This document shows positions 63,661 through 64,000 of a DNA stretch of 64,000 nucleotides, one piece after another. Under the pieces are notes generated by a model, which worked only from the letters and a program-made list of their open reading frames with translations, was not told where the DNA came from and ran no database searches. Both the position numbers and the translations under genes were made by a program. The number at the start of each line of letters is the position of its first letter. The first letter of the stretch is position 1. The stretch comes from Flavobacterium psychrophilum (GTDB lineage: Bacteria > Bacteroidota > Bacteroidia > Flavobacteriales > Flavobacteriaceae), in NCBI GenBank assembly GCA_945874225.1, contig CAMCFT010000018.1, positions 16,349 to 80,348 of the forward strand. Reading direction: 5' to 3'.

Positions 63661-64000
63661 AAGTTGGTTATTATGTGTAATGTTAATTAATGAGTAAATC
63701 TATGTTTCTAACCCATTAGTTCATTCAGCTGCACAAAACTTTCGTTTAGTCCAAGTATTCCTAAACTCAAGTTTTAGTTGGCTTAATTTCTCTAATTACG
63801 TTGGTGGTGGTAATAACGTTTTTTTTCGTTCGCGGTGAAAAGGACGTTTTGTCCTTCGATTGCCACTCCTGGCCAACGCTCCTAAAAAAATTTCTGTCAC
63901 GGTTTTTGAACAAAAACACGTACACTGCGTGACTCGCGCCAGAAATTTTTTCCCCCAAGCTGTTTTACATAAGTGAGTATTATAATTCATAGCAAAGTTT
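63661..64000. other. Right-edge 340-bp gap with GC-richer hairpin element
   Basis: From about 63825 the composition is less AT-rich, with hairpin-capable pieces (AAGGACGTTTTGTCCTT at about 63839-63855) and a CTCCTAAAAAAATTTCTG / CCAGAAATTTTTTCCCCC pair. It resembles a non-coding dispersed element rather than a gene. Two overlapping minus-strand frames here have basic, low-quality translations. Confidence 0.4.

Noticed and set aside
63767..63990. Two overlapping minus-strand ORFs at the right edge
   Set aside because: They lie in a hairpin-rich, GC-richer non-coding element. The translations are basic and poor in normal motifs.
1..64000. CRISPR array, tRNA or rRNA genes
   Set aside because: No regularly spaced repeats with unique spacers were found. 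No tRNA cloverleaf or TTCGAATC-type arm, and no rRNA stretch, was noticed on either strand.

Overview
The window looks like a chromosomal accessory region of a Flavobacterium-type member of the Bacteroidota. The DNA is AT-rich, and one promoter has the Bacteroidota form (TTG, 19 nt, TAnnTTTG). Lipoprotein leaders are common, one exported protein ends in a type 9 secretion (T9SS) sorting domain, and an RteC regulator and Bacteroidota-style giant RHS proteins are present. No rRNA, tRNA or CRISPR array was seen.

Region 1 (1-17.7 kb) is a polymorphic-toxin locus. A giant RHS protein, cut by the left edge, ends in a metzincin-like peptidase tip and is followed by two lipoprotein genes. A frameshifted XRE regulator remnant, a lipocalin-like lipoprotein and a tyrosine recombinase come next. 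On the opposite strand lie two 'orphan' RHS tips, each with its own putative immunity gene. Both orphans start at the same point of the RHS core as the matching stretch of the giant gene. Peptidase tips are paired with lipoprotein immunity candidates, and the nuclease tip with a cytosolic one.

Region 2 (18.2-34.7 kb) holds two head-to-tail operons for a complete type II secretion/type IV pilus-like (pseudopilus) machine: MORN protein, beta-helix protein, minor pseudopilins, GspF, GspG, prepilin peptidase, GspE, secretin, GspL-, GspM- and GspC-like proteins, and an FN3 lipoprotein. Both operons are preceded by the same 60-bp leader. Two response regulators and a TPR histidine kinase follow.

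Region 3 (34.7-40 kb) looks like a decayed or partial mobile-element module: RteC, an excisionase-like HTH protein, a replication-initiator-like HTH protein, a DnaC-like ATPase and two paralogous unknowns. It is rich in dispersed REP-like repeats and A/C-only leaders.

Region 4 (40-63.7 kb) is a dense defence island. It holds a membrane hydrolase and an Mrr-like nuclease; an unknown trio; a minus-strand operon of multiubiquitin protein, E1-like ThiF protein, P-loop/dCTP-deaminase-like protein and DUF6527; an MqsR/Panacea-type toxin-antitoxin pair; a run of small unknown genes; and a six-gene operon of DnaQ-type exonuclease, SIR2, HerA, KTSC, a PD-(D/E)XK-like protein and a GIY-YIG protein. A T9SS-exported phospholipase D-like protein and a DUF4145 protein close the window.

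A palindrome family built on TTTAACAAA...CAGTTTAACTG recurs seven times. It lies upstream of the lipocalin-like gene, both pseudopilus operons, the regulator pair and three defence-island genes. This could link the secretion machine, its regulators and the island into one regulon. No searches were run: all family names come from recognising motifs and gene order by eye.
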